From Muribaculaceae bacterium (GTDB taxonomy: Bacteria; Bacteroidota; Bacteroidia; Bacteroidales; Muribaculaceae): DNA of 64,000 bases. A program made the translations under genes and the position numbers. Positions 7,814-17,625 of this stretch are shown here, one piece after another. Under the pieces are notes generated by a model that made no database searches, was not told the origin of the DNA, and saw only the letters and a list, made by a program, of their open reading frames with translations. Position 1 is the first letter of the stretch. The number at the start of each line of letters is the position of its first letter. The stretch spans positions 1 through 64,000 of the forward strand of contig CAJSYI010000012.1 of the NCBI GenBank assembly GCA_910573745.1. Reading direction: 5' to 3'.

Positions 7814-8347
7814 TCATATCAGCTGCAGCAGGTGCAGCTCGTCGGCTATCTCCATCCCGGAGAGGGTGCGCCGCCGCGATATGACGCGTGCGAATTCCTG
7901 TATCGCGGGGTGGAGTCGGGGGTTGGTGAATATGCGGCTCGCGGTGCGGAACGTCTTGTCGTATATCGCGTCGATCTCGTCAGGGTCGAGCGAACACGTG
8001 TCGCGTCCCTCTTCGCGTATATGTTCCTTCACGCTGTCGAGGATTCCGGCCGGCACGTCCCGGCGCCCCATCCTGACCATGGCGCGAGCCATGACGTTTG
8101 AAAGCACCATGGCCGATGTGAGGTAATAGTTGTTGATCAGATGGTCCCAGGTCGATTTTGGCGACACGGAGGGTGAGCCGCAATAGTAATAGGAATGCGA
8201 GAAGGTTACCATCGGGCCTTCGGCATCGAGCGATACGGAGCTGATGCGGTCTATGGCGTCGAGGGCCGCGAGGGATATGGCCATCCCGGCGAGTCCGTAG
8301 GCACGGTCGTCTTCGTTGCTATAGTGCAATGTCAGAGATTCATCCAT
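7814..8347 (-). CDS. Conserved hypothetical protein
   Basis: A 177-residue protein, mostly helical with no signal peptide. Features seen are an acidic start (MDESLTLHYSNEDDRAYGLAG), TFSHSYYYCGSPSVSPKSTWDHLINNYY, and a C-terminal basic helix (ARVISRRRTLSGMEIADEL). I do not recognise the family. Its stop lies 13 bases from the convergent tatD-like gene. The base composition matches the core genes, so it is probably resident. Confidence 0.6.
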   Translation of the reverse strand: MDESLTLHYSNEDDRAYGLAGMAISLAALDAIDRISSVSLDAEGPMVTFSHSYYYCGSPSVSPKSTWDHLINNYYLTSAMVLSNVMARAMVRMGRRDVPAGILDSVKEHIREEGRDTCSLDPDEIDAIYDKTFRTASRIFTNPRLHPAIQEFARVISRRRTLSGMEIADELHLLQLI

Positions 8348-8424
8348 ATTTTGAAGTACTGAGTAGTGAGTACTGAGTGGAGAGTCGGGAGTACTGGTTT
8401 TTTATAAGTGATTCGTTCTTTTGG

Positions 8425-8446
8425 AAGGGGACGCGTGCGTCCCCTT
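8425..8446 (-). terminator. Hairpin terminator after the barrel gene
   Basis: AAGGGGACGC-GT-GCGTCCCCTT forms a near-perfect GC-rich stem, 37 bases after the stop of the barrel gene on the minus strand. Fits termination of the TPR/barrel operon. Confidence 0.6.
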
Positions 8447-8482
8447 CTGTTCTAACCTACGATACGGATCAATTGTTCGGCG

Positions 8483-10366
8483 TCAGAACAGGAGATTCAC
8501 GCCGCCGACCACGCTTATGCCCTGCATCGGGGCGAAGGGCAGCACGTCGTCCCTGCGGTCGAGCAGGTTGGCCCCCTGGACGAACACGCCGACCTTGGGC
8601 GTGAACTGCCATCCGGCGCGGAAGCCGAGCAGCGTGAGGTCGGGCAGGCGGAGGGAGGGCATCGGGCCGTCGCCGGAATCCTTGATCACCGGAATCCCGC
8701 CCGGGACGGCGGCGGAACCGACACGTCCGGCCTGCGTGTATATGCGGCGCACGCCCCTGTATTCGTATTCGAGCGAAAGGGAGAGCTTTTCCACGGGCTT
8801 CACGGTAGCGGCGACGGAAGCCGTCCAGCGCGGACGGTCGTAGCCGTTGAAATATCCCTTCTCGCCGTCCTGCGGCTGGTATGTGCCTTCGGCTTCCAGC
8901 TCAAGAATGCTTCCGAGCCTGTAGCCAGCGTGCATCGCCAGGCTGAGCCCGTGCATGTCGATGCCTTCCGGCGACGAACCGTAGCGGACGTCGGCGGGAT
9001 CGCAGCCGTCGGGAAGCGACATCCCGGGCATGGCGAGACTGCCGTAGTTGAGCATCGCCATGTACCATCCTCCGGTCGGCATGCGGCGGCTTATCCTGTA
9101 GCGGAAGGCCACGCCTGCCGAGAATCCGGCGAACGGCCCGAAGTTCGCCCCGGCCGAGGCGTCGAGCGGGGAATAGACGGGGCGCGTGTCGGCAAGCAGC
9201 GGCATGGCGTAATAGTCAAGCGCATGCTGCGAGGCGAGCGTCTGGAGCTCCGAGCCTCCGAGGACGTTGAGGAAAAGGCCCACTCCCCCCTTGCGCCAGT
9301 CGAGACGCACGTCGGGGGCCATGTGGAAGACAGAATACCGGTCGCCGGAACGCCCGGCGGCGAAGGCGAGGTCCACGTCCACTCCGAGGCGCATGTTGAG
9401 CAGGCCGCGCGAGAAGCGGTAATAAGGAGTGAGCGTGAGCATGCCGTAGTCGTCATGCCCGCGGCTTCCGGAGTCCGTGTCGGGACGGTCGGCGTATAGC
9501 AGCATGTCGCCGCGCAGGCCGAGGCCGAGCTCCGAGCCGCCGCGCCACCGCTTCCTCAGCCCGGCATCCAGATACAAGGCGGTCTCACGGTCGCCCTTGA
9601 ACCGCGACAGCCCGGACGCGCCGGCATCCTGCAGATACAGGGCGCGGTAGCCGAAATGCCTCACGCCGAGGGCCGCGTCGTAGCTGAAGCCGCGGAAGTC
9701 GCGTTCTCCGCGCCAGCCTATTCGCGCATTCGCCTCGTGGAGCGTCTGCGTCGGCGCCTTGAAGGCATCCTCCCCTGCGGACCGGAGGCCGTCGGCCCAA
9801 AGGCCGGACATGGCGGCGTATCCGTAATAGTTCCATCCGGCGAGCCGGTAGTCGGCGGCGGCATCGACGGTGCCCTTGCCGTCGAAGATGTGTGAGGCGT
9901 AAAGGCCGAGGCGGCCGTCGGCGAGGCGGCGGCGCACGTCGGCGGCCTGTACGGAGATGCGCGGCCTGTGGAGGGAGGTGGTGTTGAACTGCAGGCATGC
10001 CCCGGCCGTCGTCTTCGGGGACTGCACGAAGCGGTAGCCCGCGCTGAGGTTGCCGTCGAGCCATGAGCCGAGGCCGAGGCCGAGGTATCCGCGCGAGCCG
10101 CGGACCGCACGCGAGGCGAACGGCGTAACCACGGGCATCTGCGACGCCTTAGGCGTGAACGGCGTCGGCACCCCCTCCTCCCAGCAGGCGAGAGGCGAGG
10201 ACTCGACGGTGAAGCCCAGACGCTTCGGGAGCGTGAAGACCTTGTCCTGCACGATCACCTCGCGCACGTATTTCCCGTCCACGCCTATGGACTCGTGGAG
10301 TCCCTGGGCCAAGGCCGGGGCGGCGGCGAGGGCGGCGGCAAAGGTCAGTATGTGTCGGTTTTTCAT
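8483..10366 (-). CDS. TonB-dependent receptor-like outer membrane barrel
   Basis: A 627-residue secreted protein: signal peptide (MKNRHILTFAAALAAAPALAQ), a short N-terminal conserved segment (VDGKYVREVIVQDKVFTLPKRLGF), then alternating aromatic/glycine beta strands to the C-terminal sequence ISVVGGVNLLF, which ends in Phe as outer membrane barrels do. The usual TonB plug domain is absent or extremely short, so it is a barrel relative rather than a classic receptor. Its start overlaps the stop of the upstream TPR gene by four bases, so the two are made together; the TPR partner probably assists or couples it in the envelope. Confidence 0.7.
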   Translation of the reverse strand: MKNRHILTFAAALAAAPALAQGLHESIGVDGKYVREVIVQDKVFTLPKRLGFTVESSPLACWEEGVPTPFTPKASQMPVVTPFASRAVRGSRGYLGLGLGSWLDGNLSAGYRFVQSPKTTAGACLQFNTTSLHRPRISVQAADVRRRLADGRLGLYASHIFDGKGTVDAAADYRLAGWNYYGYAAMSGLWADGLRSAGEDAFKAPTQTLHEANARIGWRGERDFRGFSYDAALGVRHFGYRALYLQDAGASGLSRFKGDRETALYLDAGLRKRWRGGSELGLGLRGDMLLYADRPDTDSGSRGHDDYGMLTLTPYYRFSRGLLNMRLGVDVDLAFAAGRSGDRYSVFHMAPDVRLDWRKGGVGLFLNVLGGSELQTLASQHALDYYAMPLLADTRPVYSPLDASAGANFGPFAGFSAGVAFRYRISRRMPTGGWYMAMLNYGSLAMPGMSLPDGCDPADVRYGSSPEGIDMHGLSLAMHAGYRLGSILELEAEGTYQPQDGEKGYFNGYDRPRWTASVAATVKPVEKLSLSLEYEYRGVRRIYTQAGRVGSAAVPGGIPVIKDSGDGPMPSLRLPDLTLLGFRAGWQFTPKVGVFVQGANLLDRRDDVLPFAPMQGISVVGGVNLLF

Positions 10367-13300
10367 TTTTTCCAGTTCTTGAGACGTGAATCGATCATTT
10401 GGCGTATCTCCTTTTCCGCGCCGGGATAGTTCTGGCGCAGCGACTCGAGGTATTCGCGGCCGAGATACGTCTTGCCCTGTGCGTGGTATACGTCGGCGAG
10501 GGCGATGAACCCGCGCGCCAGCCAGTACTGGTGGGGCGAGCCTTCGTCGGTGAAGGCCGAAAGCACCTTCTCCGCATCCTTCAGGCTGCCTGAGCCAAGC
10601 AGGCTCTCCCCCAGCTCCACGGCCGCGCGCGCGCCGGACTCAGAGGCCGGGACTGCGGCCAACGCGCGCAGCATGTCGCGTCCCTGCCGCGCATTCCCCC
10701 CGGCGATGAGCGCCAACGCCTCGTGGAGGGTGGCCTCGTCGGCCTGTTCGGCGGTGATTCCGCCGGAGTTCCTGAGCCTGCGGGCGTATTCGACGGCTTC
10801 GGCGGGGTCGCCGGTGGTGCGCATTATCCCGGCGCAGGCGTCTGCCGAATAGTCAGCCCCGCCCCGCCGCAGCAGCCCGCGCCAGGCTTCGAGGGCCTCG
10901 GCTTTCCGTCCGAGCCGCTTCTCAAGAATCCCGGCCTTCAGCAGGAGCGCGGCCGGGGCCTGACGCGAGTCGGGACGGCGGTCGATGAGGCTTCCGGCGG
11001 CTGCAAGCGCGCCTTCGTAGTCCTTGGCCTCATGGCGCACTTCGGCGAGGTCGTAGAGGGCCTGGGCGAGATACCGCCCGTCGGGATAGTCTTCTACGTA
11101 AGCCTCCAGGCGGCGCGTGTCTGAAGCGTCGTCGTTGAGGGCACGCTCGGCCGCGTCGAAGGCGAGGCGTTCCATCTCGTCGGTGTCGAGCTGCGGCGCG
11201 CCGGGCACTCCGGCGAGCCACCGCGCAAGCTCCGGCAGCGCGCCCCGCGAGGCGTAGATCCTGCGGAGGTCGTCGCCCGCCATCCTGGCCTCCTCCGATG
11301 TGGGCCAGCGGCGTATCAGCTGCCTGTATGCCTCGGCCGCGCCTTCCTCGTCGGCCGAGGCGTGGCGGGTTATGGCCAGGTTGAGCATGCCTTTGCGAGC
11401 CTCGGCCGACTGGGGCCATTCCTCGGCAAGAAGCTCGAATGCGGCGGCGGCACCGCGCGCGTCGCCGAGGTCGCTGCAGGCAAGCCCCTCCTCGAGAAGG
11501 GCCTGCGCCGCCCACTTCGACTGCGGCCATCTCTGGCGCAGCCGCTTGAGGTCGGCAATCTTGGCCTCCTGGTCGCCCGCGCTCCCGTGGGTCATGGCGC
11601 GGCGCAGGAGGGCGTAGTCGGCATCGGCGGCTCCGGCGTCGATGGCTGCGGAATACGAGTCGATCGCGCTGCGGGCGTCGCCGCAGTAATACAGGCAGTC
11701 GGCCAGGCGTATTGTGGCGTCGGTCTTCAGCGGGGCGGCCAGAGCGGGACTCGCGTCCAAAGCCTGGCGGAACCGCCGCGCGGCTTCCGCGTACTTCTTC
11801 TCCATATAAAGGGAATAGCCGAGGCCGTAGAGCGCGAGCGTACGGTTGTCGCCCCGCGGCTGCCCGTCGAGGAAGTCGGCATAGCCCTTCGAGGCCTGCG
11901 CGTATTTCCCCTGGGCGTAAAGGGCCTCGGCGAGCCACAGCCTGGACTGCAGGGCAATCTCCCTGTCGTAGCGGCCCATGCCGGCGGCCATCCGCATGTA
12001 TTTCTCGGCAGAGGCGGCGTCGCCTCCCGCAAGGCGTTCGGCCCCCAGCTCGTAGGCCACCTTCTGCTTCGCGGCCAGCACCTCGGCCGAAGGCTCGGCT
12101 ATGCGCTCGATGCTCGCCATCGCGCTGGCGTAGTCCTTCTCGTGCCAGTAGGCCGTGGCGAGGCACTCCTCCACCTTGGGCGCGAACCGTGAGCGCGGGA
12201 AGCTGCTCAGGAAGCTTTCGAGGACAGGAATCGACGATCCGAAAGGCACCTTGCCGCCGGAAACGCTGGCGGCCACGTAATTGTAGAGCGCGGTCTCGCT
12301 CACCTTTCTGTCGAAGGTCATGTCGTATGCCTTGCGGAACGACATCGCCGCCGCGCTGGGGTCGCCCTGCTTCATGTTGCACTGCCCTATGTAGAGGTAC
12401 GCGCTCTGGGCAAGCTCCGAATAGCCGGAAGTCAGGCGTTCCATCTCCCTGAGGCACCCGTCGAAGTCCCCCTCGGCGTAAAGAATCGCGCCGAGGGTGT
12501 AGACGGCGGTCTCAGCCGGGGTCTTCCCCTCGGCCTGGCATTCATCCATATAATTGGTTATGAACCCTTTGGCCATGTCAGGCTCGCCAAGCTTGAAATA
12601 GCTCTCGCCTACGATGCGGTTCATCTCCGGGATGAGCTCGGGCACGGGCTGCTTCATCATCAGCGACCGACCGTGGTCCACCACGTCGCGGTACTCCCCC
12701 TTGAGGTATTCGATCTGCGCCATGTAATATCCGGCCTCGAAGCCCGTGGGCACGTACGGGCCTCGGCGAGCCACGTCCCCGGACCTCCGCACCTGACGGC
12801 GCGCCGGCGTGTCGGCTGCCTCCAGCCCCTCGCCGGCGGCGAGCCGGAAGCCGTCGTAGGCCTTGTCGTAGTCGCCGCCGAGGTATTCGATGTAAGCCAT
12901 GTAGAACCGGGCGCGCTGCCTCCATCCGGAGTCGGACAGGAGGCTCCCGAAGGCCTGCCGGGCCTTGCCGAACTCGCCTGCCTTCGTCAGGCTCACGCCC
13001 TTGCGGAACGTGTAGAGCGCACGGCTCTTTGAGTCAAGCCCGTCTATGTCGGCCTCGGAATAGATCCTTGCCGCCGGGCCGAACTCATGGGCGAAATAAT
13101 AATGGTCGGCCGTCATCAGCCTCACCTCCGGAGTGCGCGCCGAAGCCGGGTAACGGGACGCGAAATCCTCCAGCAGAGCCACGCACCCCTCCTCGCCGCG
13201 CTCGTACACCGACCGGGCGAGCATGTAGTCGCACTGTTCGCGCACGTCGGCGTCCATCGGCGCGCCGGAAAGCAGTAGCGTCCGCAGCTCATCGACGGCG

Positions 13301-13482
13301 CCGCCGTAGTTGCCGGCGGCCATCATCCGCCGGGCACGCTCGAGCATGCCGGAAGGCGCGGGGGAAACGTACTGTGCCATTCCCGGCGGCGCGGGCTGCG
13401 AGGCCGCGAGGGCGGGCCCTGCGGCAAGCCCTGCGGCCACGGCCACGGCTCTCATGGCCGCCATTTTATGTCTCTTTTTCAT
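10363..13482 (-). CDS. Large TPR repeat protein, exported
   Basis: 1039 residues from the ATG at 13480-13482 (an upstream Met at 13494 adds only four residues). After a signal peptide (MAAMRAVAVAAGLAAGPALA) it is almost wholly tetratricopeptide repeats, with many A...Y...G/DY..A... units (for example YGLGYSLYMEKKYAEAARRF). It is likely periplasmic or outer-membrane-attached, acting as a scaffold. It directly precedes, and overlaps by four bases, the barrel gene, an arrangement known in Bacteroidales. A TACTTTTG -7 box on the minus strand at 13526-13533 fits its promoter. Confidence 0.8.
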   Translation of the reverse strand: MKKRHKMAAMRAVAVAAGLAAGPALAASQPAPPGMAQYVSPAPSGMLERARRMMAAGNYGGAVDELRTLLLSGAPMDADVREQCDYMLARSVYERGEEGCVALLEDFASRYPASARTPEVRLMTADHYYFAHEFGPAARIYSEADIDGLDSKSRALYTFRKGVSLTKAGEFGKARQAFGSLLSDSGWRQRARFYMAYIEYLGGDYDKAYDGFRLAAGEGLEAADTPARRQVRRSGDVARRGPYVPTGFEAGYYMAQIEYLKGEYRDVVDHGRSLMMKQPVPELIPEMNRIVGESYFKLGEPDMAKGFITNYMDECQAEGKTPAETAVYTLGAILYAEGDFDGCLREMERLTSGYSELAQSAYLYIGQCNMKQGDPSAAAMSFRKAYDMTFDRKVSETALYNYVAASVSGGKVPFGSSIPVLESFLSSFPRSRFAPKVEECLATAYWHEKDYASAMASIERIAEPSAEVLAAKQKVAYELGAERLAGGDAASAEKYMRMAAGMGRYDREIALQSRLWLAEALYAQGKYAQASKGYADFLDGQPRGDNRTLALYGLGYSLYMEKKYAEAARRFRQALDASPALAAPLKTDATIRLADCLYYCGDARSAIDSYSAAIDAGAADADYALLRRAMTHGSAGDQEAKIADLKRLRQRWPQSKWAAQALLEEGLACSDLGDARGAAAAFELLAEEWPQSAEARKGMLNLAITRHASADEEGAAEAYRQLIRRWPTSEEARMAGDDLRRIYASRGALPELARWLAGVPGAPQLDTDEMERLAFDAAERALNDDASDTRRLEAYVEDYPDGRYLAQALYDLAEVRHEAKDYEGALAAAGSLIDRRPDSRQAPAALLLKAGILEKRLGRKAEALEAWRGLLRRGGADYSADACAGIMRTTGDPAEAVEYARRLRNSGGITAEQADEATLHEALALIAGGNARQGRDMLRALAAVPASESGARAAVELGESLLGSGSLKDAEKVLSAFTDEGSPHQYWLARGFIALADVYHAQGKTYLGREYLESLRQNYPGAEKEIRQMIDSRLKNWKK

Positions 13483-13525
13483 AAGGATATCCAATGGAAG
13501 CGGCCTCCGGGGCCGCTATGCGATG

Positions 13526-13533
13526 CAAAAGTA
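13526..13533 (-). promoter_or_regulatory. -7 box for the TPR/barrel operon
   Basis: TACTTTTG on the minus strand; an imperfect -33 (TTGG, 13553-13556) lies 19 bp upstream. It is back to back with the ychF promoter. Confidence 0.5.
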
Positions 13534-13570
13534 GCCATTTTTGCCCACAATCCCAATTTTTCGGACGAAA

Positions 13571-13602
13571 TTTGCAGGAGCGCGGCGGATTGGCTAACTT
13601 TG
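13571..13602 (+). promoter_or_regulatory. ychF promoter
   Basis: TTTG at 13571-13574 and TAACTTTG at 13595-13602, spaced by 20 bp: an exact Bacteroidetes promoter, about 90 bases before the ychF ATG. Confidence 0.75.
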
Positions 13603-13690
13603 CAGACCATAAACCAGATTCACAAGGGATGCGCAGGGCCGGAGCCCCGGCCTGCCGACGCGGCCCCGAAGCAAAAAAACACGACAACAA

Positions 13691-14794
<1,104 letters not shown>

Positions 14795-14834
14795 CCGCCG
14801 GGCGCCGGGCGGCAACCGGCAAAAAGGAAACGGA

Positions 14835-15146
14835 ATGACGATAGAGGAGGCTCAGAAGGCCGTGGACAGATGGATCCGCGAGGTGGGGAACGGGTATTTC
14901 TCGCCCCTCACCAACATGGCCGTGCTCACCGAGGAGGTGGGCGAGCTGGCACGCGTGATATCAAGGACATACGGCGAGCAGGTGGCCAAGCCCGGCGACC
15001 TGCGCCATCCGCTCTCCGAAGAGCTGGCCGACGTGCTGTGGGTAACGCTCTGCCTGGCCAACCAGACGGGCGTTGACCTCACGGAAGCCCTGAAGGCCGG
15101 ACTCGAGAAACGCCTGACGCGCGACCGCGACCGCTTCCGCCCCTGA
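14835..15146 (+). CDS. MazG-like nucleotide pyrophosphohydrolase
   Basis: 103 residues from the ATG at 14835; a longer frame starting inside ychF at 14787 adds an unconserved tail. Motifs LTEEVGELAR and SEELADVLWV give the E-x-x-E and E-x-x-D metal ligands of MazG-type hydrolases, which degrade non-canonical nucleoside triphosphates in the cytoplasm. A single MazG domain is usual in Bacteroidetes. It is likely co-transcribed with ychF. Confidence 0.85.
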   Translation: MTIEEAQKAVDRWIREVGNGYFSPLTNMAVLTEEVGELARVISRTYGEQVAKPGDLRHPLSEELADVLWVTLCLANQTGVDLTEALKAGLEKRLTRDRDRFRP

Positions 15147-15176
15147 AAAACGCGCCCTGCTGCCAAAATTCCACTT

Positions 15177-15809
15177 ATGTTTTCTGACCGCCAGACCCCG
15201 AAGACCCTCCGCCAGATACTTTCGCAGAACTGCACTCCCTCGGACGCATTGGTGGACGACCTCGAGAAGGCCGCCCGCCTCGTGCATACGCCCAAAGGCA
15301 GGGATATAGTGAGGCAGGGCGAGGTGTGCGACGACTTCGTCTTCATCCGCCGCGGCCTCATGCGCGTGAGCCACACCGCCGGGGAGACGGAGGACACGAT
15401 CCTGTTCGGGACTTCGGGCGACGTCTTCACCTCGCTGCATTCCTACCACGCGCACGAGCCGGCGGTGTTCTCGCTCATCACCGTGGAAGACGCCGAGGTG
15501 TGGCTGGTGAGCTACGCCAACATGAAGCGGATACTGGCCACACACCACGACATGCTCCTGTGGATGCACGACCTGATGATAGAACAGATCTACGCCTTCG
15601 AGAAGCGTTACGTCTTCTTCAGCAACAAGTCGGCCGAAGAGCGTTTCGTCAACTTCCTCCTCGACAGGTACGGCGAGCTGAGGCGCGAGCCCATCAAGTA
15701 CATCTCCGGCATAGTCCCGCTCAAATACATAGCCCAGTACCTCAAAATCACCCAGTCCACGCTCTCGCGCCTCCGCAAGAAGCTCGCGGGAAGATCCATC
15801 AACGGCTGA
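15177..15809 (+). CDS. Crp/Fnr family transcriptional regulator
   Basis: A 210-residue regulator: an N-terminal cyclic-nucleotide-binding-like beta barrel (about 25-125, with VRQGEVCDDFVFIRRGLMRV), a long dimer helix (IEQIYAFEKRYVFFSNKSAEERF) and a C-terminal winged helix whose recognition segment is LKYIAQYLKITQSTLSRLRKKL. It lacks the N-terminal cysteines of Fnr and the full phosphate-binding cassette of Crp, so the signal is unknown. It starts 30 bases after the MazG-like gene and may share its transcript. Confidence 0.85.
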   Translation: MFSDRQTPKTLRQILSQNCTPSDALVDDLEKAARLVHTPKGRDIVRQGEVCDDFVFIRRGLMRVSHTAGETEDTILFGTSGDVFTSLHSYHAHEPAVFSLITVEDAEVWLVSYANMKRILATHHDMLLWMHDLMIEQIYAFEKRYVFFSNKSAEERFVNFLLDRYGELRREPIKYISGIVPLKYIAQYLKITQSTLSRLRKKLAGRSING

Positions 15810-15856
15810 CGCCCCCGTCCGTCCACGAAGACATAAAAACACAGTTCAGGAAGCAC

Positions 15857-15895
15857 ATGCAGGGTCGCTGCGTGCAGTATGCTGCGACCCTGCAT
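15857..15895. repeat. Hairpin related to the 7043 palindrome
   Basis: The arms ATGCAGGGTCGC and GCGACCCTGCAT are exact complements around a 15-base loop. It shares GGTCGC...GCGACC with the palindrome at 7043-7062. It lies 47 bases after the Crp/Fnr stop and could terminate transcription. Confidence 0.6.
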
Positions 15896-15989
15896 CGGTC
15901 CGCGCCCGGCGGAAAGGACGTGTCCTGAATCCTGAAAACAGCCGCTTGCAGGCTTCTTACTTAGCAAAAAAACGTCATCTTCAAACCTT

Positions 15990-16300
15990 AGAGTGTGTTT
16001 GAATTTTTATTCTGATTTTTACAGGCAGTTTTACAGGGCTTTCCGGGCCTTGGAACGAGGCGCATAGCGGGCTATGGGACTGAGCCGAAGGGATAAAGAC
16101 GCACAAAGGTTCCGGAATGACGGCAGGCATTGCCACAAAGCCTCTTTAAAAGAATTTGATGTTTCAGTCTGAATGGTGTCTTTTCCGTTAATCCGCATTT
16201 AATCGTCGGTCACATATCCCGATATGCTCCCTCCTCATAAAGTGCGCCTTAACAAAAAATCCACCACTCTGCGTTTAACAATGATTTTTAAACAGCCTCT
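15990..16300. mobile_element. Hybrid A/B miniature element
   Basis: The left 80 bases match the left end of the family A element at 3644; from about 16065 (GGGCTATGGGACTGAGCCG) to 16300 it follows the family B element at 21873-22184. Its two ends therefore belong to different families (AGAGTGTGTTTG on the left, AGAGGCTGTTTAAAAAT read inward from the right). It contains no gene. The rest of the 684-base space between the Crp/Fnr gene and the next gene holds a hairpin and a promoter. Confidence 0.75.
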
Positions 16301-16367
16301 AATTTTTTGCCCTAAAACAAATAATGGCCGCCTTGTGCCACAAACGGCGGCATATGCCGCTCAAAAA

Positions 16368-16399
16368 GTTGAAATAACGGATTTCTTTGCTTAACTTTG
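16368..16399 (+). promoter_or_regulatory. Promoter of the secreted protein pair
   Basis: TAACTTTG (16392-16399) is a perfect -7 box; GTTG (16368-16371), one base off TTTG, sits 20 bp upstream. The leader to the ATG at 16494 is about 90 bases. Confidence 0.55.
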
Positions 16400-16493
16400 C
16401 CTTGACGATGGCCGGGAGCCGTTCAAAACGTTTTCAGGCCGACGCATTTCCGGAAATACACCTTATATATAGAAACTACTAACTTCTTATCTT

Positions 16494-17621
16494 ATGATTA
16501 TGAACAGAAAACCATTCCTTTTGTCCGCGCTCGTGGCCGGCTCTGTGATGACGGCTTCCGCAGTGCTCATGCTTCCTGAACCCAAACTCACCGGCGAGCA
16601 CGTCTCAGACGGCAAGGTGAGAATCACATGGGAGTTCTCCAGCGAAGACGCCCCCGACCCGTATTTCCAGGTGGTGGTCTACAAGATGCACAAGGCAGCC
16701 GCCGAGGAGAACTTCGTGCTCGCCGAGACGGATTTCGGCTACATAGAGTCGGAAGGCACCATGAAGAAGCACCAGGACCGCGGGGCGATCTGGGACTGCC
16801 TGCCCGACTGCCCGGGATGGTACGTCAAATTCCCCCTATATATGAACGGCGCGCTCGGAATCGACGCTTTCCAGTATTTCCCCGGCTCTGACAACGACGA
16901 CATATTCGGCGGGGCATACCTGATATCGCCCGACTACGACCTTTCCAACGTCAGGGACAATTCCGTCAAAATCGAAGCGAGCCTCGGCCGCGAAGCGTCT
17001 TCCGTGACGGGCGGCTTCTGCCTCTGGACGTTCAACACCGACTGGTGGGACGACAAGAACATAGACTACAAGCCGATACGCGAACATGACCACCACTACG
17101 AGACGCTCGACAACGAGCAGTTCAACCCGTTCGCCGAGACGTGCCAGGCCGACGAGTACATGGAACGCACGCGCGTGATGTTCTACGGCAAGGGACGCTC
17201 GGCCTACTGGATCGACTCGTTCAGGGTATCGGCAGACATGGCCCCCGGCGACTCGATAGCCTACGGCGCGTCGCTGCACCGCGTGGACGGCCAGACCGAA
17301 TTCACCATCGACACATCCGCCGACACGGAAAACGACTATACGTACGGCTACGAGGTGCGCGCCATACGCGAAGACAAGCGTGAGTATCCCACCGAGAACA
17401 TGTACATGCGCTTCATCAGCCCGTCGCGCCCGATGAAAGTGATAGGCAAGGAGCAGGGCCAAGAGCCCGGCGGAAGCGGCATCGGCACGATAGCCGGCGA
17501 AGAGGCCGAAGCCCCCGAGGCATACTACACGCTGCAGGGAATACGCGTGGACGCGCCCGCGAAAGGGGAGACAGTGATCGTCCGCAAAGGAAACAGGTCC
17601 TACAAGACCATAATGCGCTGA
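16494..17621 (+). CDS. Secreted protein with C-terminal LQG-type domain
   Basis: A 375-residue exported protein with a hydrophobic N-terminal signal (about residues 6-24). The body is beta-rich: a fibronectin-III-like opening (EPKLTGEHVSDGKVRITWEF) and then a jelly-roll-like part (GGAYLISPDYDLSN). The C-terminus AYYTLQGIRVDAPAKG, then VIVRKG, matches a short tail shared with the next gene (WFDLQGMRLAAPEKG, VIVRQG), a tail type common on Prevotella/Muribaculaceae secreted proteins. Function is inferred as a surface or secreted binding protein; no catalytic site was recognised. It is five bases ahead of the next gene, so the two form one operon. Confidence 0.6.
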   Translation: MIMNRKPFLLSALVAGSVMTASAVLMLPEPKLTGEHVSDGKVRITWEFSSEDAPDPYFQVVVYKMHKAAAEENFVLAETDFGYIESEGTMKKHQDRGAIWDCLPDCPGWYVKFPLYMNGALGIDAFQYFPGSDNDDIFGGAYLISPDYDLSNVRDNSVKIEASLGREASSVTGGFCLWTFNTDWWDDKNIDYKPIREHDHHYETLDNEQFNPFAETCQADEYMERTRVMFYGKGRSAYWIDSFRVSADMAPGDSIAYGASLHRVDGQTEFTIDTSADTENDYTYGYEVRAIREDKREYPTENMYMRFISPSRPMKVIGKEQGQEPGGSGIGTIAGEEAEAPEAYYTLQGIRVDAPAKGETVIVRKGNRSYKTIMR

Positions 17622-17625
17622 CGCC

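Noticed and set aside
8352-8396. Repeated GAGTACTGAGT-like units after the 177-residue gene
   Set aside because: Short, imperfect and non-coding; looks like slippage, no function can be supported.
10723-12457. Several long open frames inside the TPR gene in other frames
   Set aside because: GC-rich sequence gives long antisense and shifted frames; arginine- and proline-rich with no domains.
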